In this document: in pieces, positions 26,701-33,842 of the stretch
Layout: each line of letters opens with the position of its first letter
Position numbering within the stretch: position 1 is the first letter of the stretch
From: Streptomyces sp. NBC_01298
GTDB taxonomy: Bacteria; Actinomycetota; Actinomycetes; Streptomycetales; Streptomycetaceae
DNA: 64,000 nt
Assembly (NCBI RefSeq): GCF_035978755.1
Contig: NZ_CP108414.1
Coordinates: forward strand, 8,618,001-8,682,000
Reading direction: 5' to 3'
Notes under the pieces: generated by a model
The model's database searches: none
Seen by the model: the letters and a program-made list of their open reading frames with translations, nothing else
What the model was told of the DNA's origin: nothing
Program-made: the position numbers and the translations under genes

Positions 26701-27133
26701 CCCCCGACGCGTCGCGCCGATAGCCGGCGATCAGGGGCAGCGTGGTGCGGTGCGCGTCGTCGTACCCGTCCCGGACCAGCCCCGCGACGTCGAACAGGCG
26801 CCGGTCGAGCACCCCGTCGGCGACCAGTCGCAGGGCGTCCTGCGGAATGACGTACGTGTACGCGCCCTCGCGGCGCACCGAGAAGGCGATCCCCTCACGG
26901 CCCGCGCCGCGCAGCAGCTGCTCGACGCTGCCGTCGCCCTTGACGACGACCCGGTCACCCGTGATCAGGGTCACCGTCGCCGGGGGCTTCGCATCCGTCT
27001 TCGGCCTTCCCGTCGCCGAAGCCCCCGTACCGTCCGGCGCCGGCTGGGCGCCGGCCGACACGGTCCCGGCGATCAGTGTCCCGGTCACCGCCGCGGCGAG
27101 CGCTGCGGTCCTGGCTCTCCCTACGAATCCCAC
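23789..27133 (-). CDS. Large secreted subtilisin-like serine peptidase (S8)
   Basis: 1114 residues. A signal peptide (VGFVGRARTAALAAAVTGTL to AGA) and a propeptide of about 190 residues (TVTLITGDRVVVKGDG; AYTYVIPQDALRLVADGVLD) precede the S8 domain: Asp245 in VAVLDTGVD, His280 in GHGTHVAS, oxyanion Asn in VAAGNEGP and Ser448 in SGTSMATPHVAG. The C-terminal 600 residues are beta-rich modules as in other Streptomyces 1100-residue peptidases. Chosen start is GTG 27133, preceded by GGGGGAA. It hydrolyses extracellular protein, possibly processing other exported enzymes. A palindrome lies about 30 bp upstream. Downstream of the P450 gene on the same strand, 123 bp apart. Confidence 0.93.
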   Translation of the reverse strand: MGFVGRARTAALAAAVTGTLIAGTVSAGAQPAPDGTGASATGRPKTDAKPPATVTLITGDRVVVKGDGSVEQLLRGAGREGIAFSVRREGAYTYVIPQDALRLVADGVLDRRLFDVAGLVRDGYDDAHRTTLPLIAGYRRDASGAKTFGASGDTLAAVARDRRELPAVAGEAFNAPKADAAALWTAVTGRKDARTLGSAPEPPVAHLWLDGKVSATLDKSVPQIGAPAMWKAGFTGKGVKVAVLDTGVDETHPDLKGVEILQKNFSSSPDSKDRYGHGTHVASTIAGSGARSGGLYKGVAPGVQLLDGKVLGDDGFGSDSEIVSGMQWAVDQGATVVNMSLGAPDQPGTDPKEEAVAQLSGKALFVVAAGNEGPKAGTLRTPGSAPAALTVGAVDKQDQLAEFSSRGPNADGVTKPDITAPGVDITAAATTQGEFPSPDGYISMSGTSMATPHVAGAAALVRQQHPDWSPARIKALLTGSAKPNPANNAYEQGAGRTDLARAVKAVVTAAPGSLAFGTHSWPHADDKPVTKTLTYRNNGTKPVTLKLSTAGTDSSGRPAPAGMFTVKDAQLAIPAGGTAKTTVTADTRKGTKDGAFGGTVLAAGDGQEVRTGLAVEREVESYDITLRHLDVNGASPATYYTTITKLGTGLEGRFEVPYDPSGTVVQRLPKGDYLLEGVVWGPGPTLGFFVQPVLKVTGKSTVTFDSRKAKPFAVTPPDPGAKLVSAYAGFSDDAAMVSDMWATDGTTKILTQHLGPAAPTLRAQYNGLWKTPGAAGKNVDYRLAFNRTGTFFSGLDRKVTRADVAEVKLGFGASVAGTKGQITAIATDDQGYTAGVQDPPVQSLPLASTQYVSTEGVRWSWTASQLDSGGEVRTIYTHNRVSYKPGKSYTLNFNTGVVGPDLEAGDEQGGWRTGNYMDANVGLFNDGGGHEGYSIPTGGFTRLESGGKVIAETPSTGWFSAELPAGSAVYRLTREATRSAKDTATSTKVRASWTFTSARPATDRSVKLPLSSVRLSPKLSLSATAPAGSSLKVPLRLGGVAADAAQVAALTVRVSFDGGATWRLLAVATDAEGARSVTVRHPASAKAVSFRVDLKDKAGNAVRETITNAYLLAP

Positions 27134-27158
27134 CCGTGTTCCCCCGTGTTCGTGTACA

Positions 27159-27175
27159 AGCCGATCGTGTCGGCT
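27159..27175. promoter_or_regulatory. Palindrome upstream of the subtilase gene
   Basis: AGCCGA-TCGTG-TCGGCT, six-base arms, 26 bp before the GTG start. Position fits an operator or the 5' end of the mRNA; no regulator is adjacent. Confidence 0.4.
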
Positions 27176-27256
27176 ATCACGCGGCCGAGCCCCGTTCGGT
27201 TCTCGGTCGCACGAACAAATTCCGGTGCAGTACACGGAGGTTGGCCGGAACCGGTG

Positions 27257-28594
27257 TCACCAGGTCACGGGCAGCTCCCGCAACCCGTAGACGATGGTGT
27301 CCCGTTGGAAGACGAGCCGCTCCTCGGGTACGGCCAGGCGCAGGCCCGGCAGCTTGCGCAGGACGGCCTCCAGCATGATCTGGAGCTCGACCCGCGCCAG
27401 GGTGTGGCCCAGACACTGGTGCGGACCGTGGCCGAATGCCACGTGCCGGCGTGCCGCGTCCCGGGTCACGTTCAGCTCGGCGGGGCAGGCCGGGACGCCG
27501 TCCGAGGCGGCGTCCGAGGCGGCGTCCGAGGCGGCGTCCGCCGCGGTGTCCGGGGCGGCGAAGAGTTCAGGCTGCCGGTTGGCGGTGGACAGCATGCAGA
27601 TCACTCCGTCCCCGGCCCGGATCGGCGCCCCGCCGACCGAGACGTCCTCGGTGGCGGCACGGCCGAGCCCGAGGTGGATGATCGTGAGGTAGCGCAGCAG
27701 TTCCTCCACCGCTCCGGGGATCAGGGCCGGTTCGGCCCGCAGTCGGGCGGCCTGCCCGGGGTGGCGCAGCAGGGCCAGGACACTGAGCGCCGCCATGTTG
27801 GTGGTGCTCTCGTGGCCGGTGATCAGGAGCATGAAGCCGAGCGAGGCCGTTTCGCGCGCGGTCAGGTCGGGCCGGACCGCGAGCCGGCTGAGGATGTCGT
27901 CCCCGGGGTCCCGCCGCTTCCGCTCGGCCAGCCCGGCCAGGTAGCCCATCAGCTCGCGGTGGGCCTCGGAGGCCCGGCCGGGGTCGGTGGTGTTGTCGAG
28001 CAGGGTCCGGCTCAGCGACTGGAACAGCGCGTGGTCCTCGTACGGGACCCCCAGCATCAGGCAGATGACCAGGGACGGGACGGGCAGCGCGAAGTCCGCG
28101 ACGAGGTCGGCGCTCCGGCGGCCGTCGGCGGTCATGGCCTCGACGGCGGCCTCCACCACCTCGACGATGGCCGGGCGCAGTTCCTGGACCCGGCGGGTCA
28201 GGAAGTCCTTGGCGACCATCCGGCGCAGCCGGGCGTGCTCCGGATCGTCCATCCGGATGAAACTGGGCTGAGCGGTGGCCAGTTGACGCTGGCCGGGGGA
28301 GAGGAAGGGGAATCCGGGGGTGCGTGCGTCGGCGCTGAAACGGGAGTCGGCGAGCACCGCCCGCACCTCCTGATGGCCCGTCACAACCCAGCAGGGGGTG
28401 CCGTCGGGGAGCTCGGCACGGCTGACCGGAGCCCCGGCCGCGGCCTGCGTGTAGCCGGGCGGCGGGTCGTAGGGGCAGGAGCCGTAGGGGGCGGGGAGGG
28501 TGAGCGCGGCCGCGGTGCCGGGAGTGGCGACGGCGGCGGCAGCGGTCGGCGTGGCGGTGGCGGCGGTGGTGACGGTCATGGTGGCGGATCTCAT
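27257..28594 (-). CDS. Cytochrome P450
   Basis: 445 residues, soluble bacterial class. I-helix oxygen-activation motif LLITGHESTTN (about residue 251), K-helix E-x-x-R in EELLRYL (about 290) and haem loop FGHGPHQCLG with axial Cys394 are intact. Between the region NRQPELFAAPD and LNVTRDA, where most relatives have a few residues, lies a tandem stretch of AASD units (about 349-368), encoded by a 12-bp repeat. The ATG at 28594 overlaps the preceding stop as ATGA, so translation is coupled to the AhpD-like gene. Sixth gene of the ketosynthase cassette; likely hydroxylates or desaturates its acyl product, with ferredoxin supplied from elsewhere. Confidence 0.92.
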   Translation of the reverse strand: MRSATMTVTTAATATPTAAAAVATPGTAAALTLPAPYGSCPYDPPPGYTQAAAGAPVSRAELPDGTPCWVVTGHQEVRAVLADSRFSADARTPGFPFLSPGQRQLATAQPSFIRMDDPEHARLRRMVAKDFLTRRVQELRPAIVEVVEAAVEAMTADGRRSADLVADFALPVPSLVICLMLGVPYEDHALFQSLSRTLLDNTTDPGRASEAHRELMGYLAGLAERKRRDPGDDILSRLAVRPDLTARETASLGFMLLITGHESTTNMAALSVLALLRHPGQAARLRAEPALIPGAVEELLRYLTIIHLGLGRAATEDVSVGGAPIRAGDGVICMLSTANRQPELFAAPDTAADAASDAASDAASDGVPACPAELNVTRDAARRHVAFGHGPHQCLGHTLARVELQIMLEAVLRKLPGLRLAVPEERLVFQRDTIVYGLRELPVTW

Positions 28595-29157
28595 CCGGAG
28601 GGGGGTCGGCCGCCGTCGGGCGGGGTGTGGAGGGCGCCGAGCGTGGCGCACATGGTGGCGCACTGCCCGGCGAGGAGCAGCAGTTCGATCAGCTGGTCGG
28701 GGCGCAGTCCGGCCGACAGCCGGTCCCACAGCGGTTGCGGCAGCGGCTCACCGGCCGCGAGCGCGTCGGACGTCTCCAGCAGGGCCAGATCGGCCGCGGA
28801 CCAGGGGTGTCCGGCGAGCGGTGCGGCCGTGGCCGCCACCTCCCCGGAGTCCAGCCCGGCGTCCGCGGCGACCGCGCGGTGACGGTCGAAGACGAAGGCA
28901 CCGCCGCGGCGGTGCGCGGTGCGCAGGACCACCAGCTCGCGCTGGCGGCTCGACAAGGTTCCCTCGTGGGTCAGGACCCGGGCCAGGGAGAGCCAGGCGT
29001 GGGCGAGGGCGGGATGGTGGGCGAGGGTGCCGAAGAGGTTCACCCGGCCCGGTCCGTCCTGGGCGGATCCGGCCAGCAGCCCGCGCAGCGCGGGCGTCCA
29101 CCGCTCGGGCGGCAGCGGGGCGATGCGTACGGGACGCTTCGGGGGTTCGGTGGTCAT
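28591..29157 (-). CDS. AhpD/carboxymuconolactone-decarboxylase-like protein
   Basis: 188 residues, the helical CMD fold: PALRGLLAGSAQDGPGRVNL, then TLSSRQRELVVLRTAHRRGG and the helix AFVFDRHRAVAADAGL where AhpD-type proteins carry the Cys-x-x-Cys or His/Glu active site. Here neither Cys is present (RGGAFVFDRH), so peroxidase-type chemistry is unlikely; related stand-alone CMD proteins act as lyases or unknown isomerases. It starts six bases after the KASIII-like stop and ends overlapping the P450 start, so it belongs to this cassette and may act on the same intermediate. Confidence 0.8.
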   Translation of the reverse strand: MTTEPPKRPVRIAPLPPERWTPALRGLLAGSAQDGPGRVNLFGTLAHHPALAHAWLSLARVLTHEGTLSSRQRELVVLRTAHRRGGAFVFDRHRAVAADAGLDSGEVAATAAPLAGHPWSAADLALLETSDALAAGEPLPQPLWDRLSAGLRPDQLIELLLLAGQCATMCATLGALHTPPDGGRPPSG

Positions 29158-29162
29158 CGGGC

Positions 29163-30158
29163 TCACCACCGGCAGATGACGACGCCGGCGCTCGCGCCGC
29201 TCGCGAACCCGAACATGCCCACCAGGTCGCCCGGATGGAGCCGGTCCGATGTCAGGGCGGTGGCGAGCTGCAGCGGGATGGTGTTGGTCGCGACGTTGCC
29301 GTGCGCGGGGAACGTGGACAGGATCCGGGACGGGTCCACGCCCACCCAGCCGCACGCCACCCGGGTGAAGGGCACGGACGGCTGGTGCACGCAGACGAGG
29401 TCGAAGTCATCGACGTCCACGCCGAGTTCGCGCACCGCTGCGCGCACCTTGGCGGGCATCCCGTCGAAGGAGGCCACGAGCCGGGCCGAGTCGATCTCCA
29501 GGCGGCCCATCGTGCGGTGGTTCGCGTACGGATTGGGCAGCGTCGCCGCCTGCCAGCCCCAGGAGTTGGCGAAGAAGCGGCTCCCGAGGATCCCGGGCCG
29601 GGTGCTCGCGCAGACCAGGACCGCGGAGCCCATGTCGCCGGTGCTCAGGCTCGGCAGGGCGCCCATCACCTCGTCCGGGTCGGTGACGCTCCAGCGGCTC
29701 TCCCGGGTGCTGACCTCGGCGCTGGAGATCAGCACCCGCCGGTACTGCCCGGTCCGGATGAAGGAGTCGGCCACCTCCAGGGCGTTCAGTACGCCGTTGC
29801 AGGCGTTCTTCAGGTCGAACACCGGGCAGTCCAGGCCGAGTTTGGCGGCCACGACATGGGCGGTGGCCGGTTCCTCCATATCGGCGAGGATGCCGGCGTA
29901 CAGCAGCAGGTCCACCTTCCCGGCCGGGGTGCCGCTCTCCTCGAGGAGGCTGCGGGCGGCGTGCACCGCCAGGTCGGAGGGCTGCTCCTCGTGTGGGGCC
30001 ACCGTGCGCTGGGACAGCCCGTACATGTGCTGCAGCACGCCCCGGGACATGGGGATCCCGGGGCTGCAGGCCCGGAAGCGGTCCTCGACCGCGGACACGC
30101 TCTGGCGCCCCTCCGGTACGTGGACGGTGGCGTGGACGACGGCACTGTGAAGGGCCAA
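29163..30158 (-). CDS. KASIII-like ketosynthase, second of the cassette
   Basis: 331 residues with thiolase fold and a full KASIII triad: Cys120 in LKNACNGVLNAL, His258 in CVHQPS and Asn288 in AHGNVATN. Asn in place of the usual Ser-Gly after Cys (NACNG versus ACSG) and Met-Tyr-Gly-Leu near the start set it apart from FabH; related enzymes act in secondary metabolism as acyl-transferring or C-C/C-O-forming enzymes. The start appears to be TTG at 30158 with AGAAGG ten bases before; there is no nearer ATG or GTG that keeps the N-terminal strand. Lies 37 bp after the KASII gene. Confidence 0.85.
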   Translation of the reverse strand: MALHSAVVHATVHVPEGRQSVSAVEDRFRACSPGIPMSRGVLQHMYGLSQRTVAPHEEQPSDLAVHAARSLLEESGTPAGKVDLLLYAGILADMEEPATAHVVAAKLGLDCPVFDLKNACNGVLNALEVADSFIRTGQYRRVLISSAEVSTRESRWSVTDPDEVMGALPSLSTGDMGSAVLVCASTRPGILGSRFFANSWGWQAATLPNPYANHRTMGRLEIDSARLVASFDGMPAKVRAAVRELGVDVDDFDLVCVHQPSVPFTRVACGWVGVDPSRILSTFPAHGNVATNTIPLQLATALTSDRLHPGDLVGMFGFASGASAGVVICRW

Positions 30159-30195
30159 GGGTACGAAGCCTTCTGCTGGTGGGGGACGGCGGTGG

Positions 30196-31464
30196 TCAGG
30201 GCGCGGTGAGGAGGAGCACCACGTTGTGTCCGCCGAAGCCGAAGGAGTGGCTGACGGCGGCGGTGACCCGCTGCTCGCGCGCCGTGCCGGTCACGCAGTC
30301 GATGTCGTACGGAGATCCGGAGCCGACGCCTGCTCCGCAACCGGAGCCGCCCGCCGCGAGGTTGGCGATCGGTGCCACGCGGGAGTCCCGGATGGTGAGT
30401 GCCGTGAGGGCGGCCTCCACCGCGCCGGCGGCGCCGAGGCTGTGGCCGAGCACCCCCTTGGGGGCGGTCACGCTGGGGCCGTGCGGCAGGACGCGGGCGA
30501 TGAGTTCCGCCTCGGTGCGGTCGTTGAGGGGGGTGGAGGTTCCGTGGGCGTTGACGTGGTCGACGTCGGCCGCGGACAGCCCGGCTTCGGCGAGCGCCGC
30601 CCGCAGGGCCGCCTCGGCGTACTCCCCGCCGGGGGACGGAGCCGTCGGATGGTGCGCGTCCGAGGTGAGGCCGGCTCCGGCGAGGTGCGCGTAGCCGCGC
30701 CGACCGCGGGCCGCCGCGTCCTGCGGCCGCTCCAGTACGAGCACTGCGGCCCCCTCGGCGATGACGAAGCCGTCCCGGTCCGCCGCGAACGGCCGAGAGG
30801 CCAGGGCGGGCTGGTCCGACCGCCCGGACAGGGCGCCCATCCGGGCGAAGCCGGTGGTGATCACCGGGGTCACGGCGGCCTCCGAGCCGCCGGCGATCGC
30901 GATGTCGCAGGCGCCGGAGAGCAGCAGGTCCCGGGCGATGGCCAGGGCGGTCGCCCCCGAGGAACAGGCCGTCTCGGTGGCCAGGGAGGGGCCGTGGGCG
31001 CCGAGGTCCGCCGACACCTCGCCCGCGGCCATGTTGGGGATGAGCATCGGGATGAGGGAGGGTGCGACCAGGTCGGGTCCCCCTTGGTGGAGGCGCAGGG
31101 TCTGGGTTTCCAGATGGGCGGCGCCGGCCAGTCCGGAGCCGATCACCACGGCCACGCGCGCCCCGTCCCAGGAGGCCGGGTCGAGCCCGGCGTCCGCCAC
31201 GGCCTCGCGGGCCGCGAGGACCGCGAGCTGCGTGAAACGGCCCATCCGCCAGGCCTTGCGGCCGCCGATGCGCCCCTGGTCGGGGGTCATGGCGGGGATC
31301 CGGCAGGAGAAGTCGACCGGGCAGTCCTTCAGTTCGGGATCGGACTCGGCGGTGGAACGGCCCCGGAGCACACCGGCCCAGGTCTCCTCGCGGCCGAATC
31401 CGGCCGGAGTGATCAGGCCCAGGCCGGTGACGGTGACGGCGCGGCGGAGCGGGGAGCCCGTCAC
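30196..31464 (-). CDS. KASII-type ketosynthase (FabF-like)
   Basis: 422 residues, an elongating ketosynthase. The Cys-His-His triad is complete: Cys in TACSSG (about residue 168), NAHGTSTPLND (about 310) and GHSLGAAGAVEA (about 345), with C-terminal HSFGFGGHN. It has no partner chain-length factor next to it, so it is more like FabF than a type II PKS KS-alpha/beta pair. Condenses malonyl-ACP with an acyl-ACP. Its GTG start overlaps the ACP stop as GTGA, implying translational coupling with that ACP. Confidence 0.93.
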   Translation of the reverse strand: MTGSPLRRAVTVTGLGLITPAGFGREETWAGVLRGRSTAESDPELKDCPVDFSCRIPAMTPDQGRIGGRKAWRMGRFTQLAVLAAREAVADAGLDPASWDGARVAVVIGSGLAGAAHLETQTLRLHQGGPDLVAPSLIPMLIPNMAAGEVSADLGAHGPSLATETACSSGATALAIARDLLLSGACDIAIAGGSEAAVTPVITTGFARMGALSGRSDQPALASRPFAADRDGFVIAEGAAVLVLERPQDAAARGRRGYAHLAGAGLTSDAHHPTAPSPGGEYAEAALRAALAEAGLSAADVDHVNAHGTSTPLNDRTEAELIARVLPHGPSVTAPKGVLGHSLGAAGAVEAALTALTIRDSRVAPIANLAAGGSGCGAGVGSGSPYDIDCVTGTAREQRVTAAVSHSFGFGGHNVVLLLTAP

Positions 31465-31709
31465 AGGGCGTCCCGTTCGGTCCGCTTGGAGTGGAGTACG
31501 GCCACGAGCTCGCCGATGGTGGTGCGCTTGGCCGCCTCGTGCTCCTCGACCTTCACGCCGAGTTCCTCCTGGAGGGCGAGAGCCAGTTCGGCGAGGGCGA
31601 GCGAGTCGAGGTCGAGGCTCTCCAGGGTGGCGTCGGGCAGGACGCTCTCGGGGGAGACTTCGAACTTCTCGGTGAGCACGGTGGTGAGCACGGTCTGGAC
31701 CGGGGGCAT
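31461..31709 (-). CDS. Acyl carrier protein
   Basis: 82 residues. Helical ACP with the phosphopantetheine Ser in LDLDSLALAEL (about residue 36), then VKVEEHEAAKRTTIGELVAV. It carries the growing acyl chain for the flanking ketosynthases and is probably dedicated to this cassette, since primary-metabolism acpP in Streptomyces lies in the fabD-fabH-acpP-fabF operon. GGAAGG precedes the ATG. The stop overlaps the KASII start. Confidence 0.92.
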   Translation of the reverse strand: MPPVQTVLTTVLTEKFEVSPESVLPDATLESLDLDSLALAELALALQEELGVKVEEHEAAKRTTIGELVAVLHSKRTERDAL

Positions 31710-32006
31710 GGCGATGTGTCCTTCCGGGACGGGAGTGAGCTGAAACAGGCCTGGGTCGGCTGCCGGCGGGTGACGGGCGGCCGGCAGCCGGGATTGTCGT
31801 GCGGGAGGGGATCAGGTCTCGGGGATCAGGCGGCGGAGTTCCGACGCGACCGGCCCGGTGCGACGACCGGTGAACGGGGCGGGGGTACCGAGGGCCGCCC
31901 GGAGCTCAGCGGGAGCCTCTCGGGAGAGGGCGCCGCGGTTGGTCGCGGCACAGCCGGGTACGGGCGGCCCGGTGGTGCGCGGGGAAGGGGTAACGGGGAA
32001 CGGGCC
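31710..32006. other. 297-bp gap within the ketosynthase cassette
   Basis: No start codon with a ribosome-binding site was found. On minus, a 64-codon stop-free stretch continues in frame from the first KASIII stop (32007) to a TGA at 31812, with GC-rich third positions (for example SELRRLIPET at the end), but it lacks an ATG, GTG or TTG. It may be a decayed coding tail or only leader sequence of the ACP gene. Confidence 0.45.
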
Positions 32007-33089
32007 TCAGGGCGCCGGTTCGATCCCGGGCACCGCGCGCTCCAGCCGCGGCCAGAGCACCGCCGCCGACCCCCAGGTGAGCCCGGCGCCGAAGGCGGTG
32101 AGCAGCACCCTTTCCCCGGCGTGCAGTTCGCCGCGCGAGGCCGCGTCGGCCAGGGCGAGCGGAATGGACGCGGCGCCGGTGTTGCCGACCCGCTCGATAT
32201 TGGTGACCCGGCGCGGACCGGGTACGGGCAGACGCTCCCCGACGGCCTTCACGATGCGGGCGTTGGCCTGATGGGCGCAGAACCGGTCCACGTCCTCGGG
32301 CGACCAGCCCGCGTGCTTCAGTACGGTCTGCGAGGACTGGGTCATCCGGGTCACCGCGTGCTGGAACACCTCGCGCCCCTGCATGCGGAAGTGCCGGTCG
32401 CCGGGGCCGTAGGCCTGCGGATCGGACCGCTCCCGGGCACCGCCGCCCCGCACCTCGATCAACTCGTCGCCCGAGCCGTCGCTGCCGAGGTCGAAGGCCA
32501 GGATGCTCCCCGGTTCCCCGGAGCGGCCCCGGCGGAGCACCACGGCGCCCGCGCCGTCGCCGAAGACGATGCCGGCCGAGCGGTCCTCGGGGTCCAGGAG
32601 GGTCGAGTACAGGTCGGCCGCCACGAGCAGGACCCGGTCGGCGCAGCCGGAGAGCAGGGCGCCGGCGGCGGTGGCGAGCCCGTACAGGAAGCCGCTGCAG
32701 GCGGCGTTCACGTCCCAGGCCGCCGCGCCGCCCAGGCCCAGACGGGTGGCCAGCCGCGGGGCCATCGCGGGCATGGGCCGGTCCGGGGTCGAGGTGGCCA
32801 CGAGCACGGTGTCCACCGGAGCGCCGCCCGCCACGGCCAGGGCGCGGCGTCCGGCTTCGAGGGCGAGCTCGCCGGTGGACACGCCGGGGTCGGCCCGGCG
32901 CCGCTCGCGGATTCCGGTGCGGCGGTGCACCCAGGCGTCGTCGATGCCCCATGCCGAGGGGAGTCCGGCGTTGGCGACCACCCGGGGCGGAACGTATCCG
33001 GCGATCCCCTCCAGCACCGCCGCGGGCGGGGCGGAGCGGGTGGCGGGGGATGTCAACTGGTCTTCTGGGCAAGGCAGGAGGGAAGTCAC
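32007..33089 (-). CDS. KASIII (FabH-like) ketosynthase, first of the cassette
   Basis: 360 residues. Typical FabH: GIAGYVPPRVVANAGL at the start, WVHRRTGIRERR, nucleophile Cys131 in VNAACSGFLYG, His in CAHQANARIV (about 269) and Asn in NIERVGNTGAASIP (about 300). It would start a chain by joining an acyl-CoA primer to malonyl-ACP. GTG start at 33089, with only a weak GAGAG upstream. It is the first gene of the minus-strand set with ACP, KASII, KASIII-like, AhpD-like and P450, which lacks ketoreductase, dehydratase and acyltransferase genes. Confidence 0.92.
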   Translation of the reverse strand: MTSLLPCPEDQLTSPATRSAPPAAVLEGIAGYVPPRVVANAGLPSAWGIDDAWVHRRTGIRERRRADPGVSTGELALEAGRRALAVAGGAPVDTVLVATSTPDRPMPAMAPRLATRLGLGGAAAWDVNAACSGFLYGLATAAGALLSGCADRVLLVAADLYSTLLDPEDRSAGIVFGDGAGAVVLRRGRSGEPGSILAFDLGSDGSGDELIEVRGGGARERSDPQAYGPGDRHFRMQGREVFQHAVTRMTQSSQTVLKHAGWSPEDVDRFCAHQANARIVKAVGERLPVPGPRRVTNIERVGNTGAASIPLALADAASRGELHAGERVLLTAFGAGLTWGSAAVLWPRLERAVPGIEPAP

Positions 33090-33477
33090 GCACGTCTCTC
33101 AGGAGGGATCTCGGGGGAGCGGCACGACTGTAGGGCGGGTCAAGATCACGGCGGGTGCGGAGGCGAAGGGGAACGGATGTGCTGGACGCCCGGTTCGACG
33201 GCATCGCCGCAGCTCAGGGGCGTGCAGGAAGAAACGTTACGGCCGCTGGGCCATCGGGGTATCGCCCCAAAGACTGAACCGGGTACGGCTGTCCAGGCGT
33301 CTTGCTGACGCCGGGGTGGTGCTGGTGATGCTGCTGTTGGTGGTGTTGGGATGGTGGTGTTGGGATGGTGGTGCCACTTCCGGACCCACAACCGCTTCGG
33401 CGGGCCGGGGGCAACGGCACGGGAGGGGTGCGCCTGTTGAACGTGTTGCGCACGCGCCCCTCCCGGCCGGACGGTCG
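33090..33477. other. 388-bp gap before the cassette
   Basis: No gene recognised. It should hold the cassette promoter near 33090-33200. Bases 33310-33375 are a GGTGTTG/GGATGGT low-complexity stretch with GTTGGGATGGTGGT present twice. A GGGAGGGG...CCCCTCCC inverted repeat at 33421-33464 fits a terminator for the monooxygenase gene. Confidence 0.5.
33421..33464 (-). terminator. Possible terminator after the monooxygenase gene
   Basis: Inverted repeat with eight-base arms GGGAGGGG and CCCCTCCC and further GC pairing in a long loop, 14 bp past the stop codon on minus. Confidence 0.45.
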
Positions 33478-33801
33478 TCAGTCGATCTGGAGCTCGCCCA
33501 TCCGGCTCCAGCCGGTCGCGCCCTCGATGGTGGTGCTGACGATCTCCGGCGTCCGGGTGACGAGGGGCCGCATGGTCTCGAGGGCCGCGCGGAAGTGCGC
33601 GGAGGTGACGTGCGCTTCCGCGGCGTCGTCCTGGAACGCCTCGACCAGTAGGTAGGTGTCCGGCTCCTCCAGGCTGCGGGACCACTCGAACCACAGGTTG
33701 CCCGGCTCGGCGCGGGTGGCCCGCGTGAACTCCGCGACCAGTTCGGGCCACTGCTCGACGTACTCGGACTTGACGGGGAATTTCACCACAATGAAGATCA
33801 T
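33478..33801 (-). CDS. Antibiotic biosynthesis monooxygenase-fold protein (YgiN-like)
   Basis: 107 residues, a dimeric ferredoxin-like (ABM) fold: IFIVVKFPVKSEYVEQWPEL, NLWFEWSRSLEEPDTYLLVE, FQDDAAEAHVTSAHFRAALE. Such proteins oxidise quinols or polyketides without metal or flavin, or simply bind quinones. It is near the ketosynthase cassette but on its own transcript: TACAAT lies six bases before the ATG, and a 388-bp gap separates them. A role in the cassette is possible but unsupported. Confidence 0.88.
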   Translation of the reverse strand: MIFIVVKFPVKSEYVEQWPELVAEFTRATRAEPGNLWFEWSRSLEEPDTYLLVEAFQDDAAEAHVTSAHFRAALETMRPLVTRTPEIVSTTIEGATGWSRMGELQID

Positions 33802-33807
33802 TCGAGC

Positions 33808-33813
33808 ATTGTA
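33808..33813 (-). promoter_or_regulatory. -10 box TACAAT, leaderless start of the ABM gene
   Basis: A near-consensus TACAAT followed by six bases and the ATG at 33801. No ribosome-binding site. The -35 region overlaps the end of the next gene and is not recognisable. Confidence 0.6.
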
Positions 33814-33842
33814 GGCGCGAGCCCCCGCGGCCCGTGCTGCGC

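Noticed and set aside
33146..33751. Frames with His/Pro-rich repeats in the gap before the cassette
   Set aside because: They come from the GGTGTTG low-complexity tract and overlap the monooxygenase gene on the same strand in another frame.
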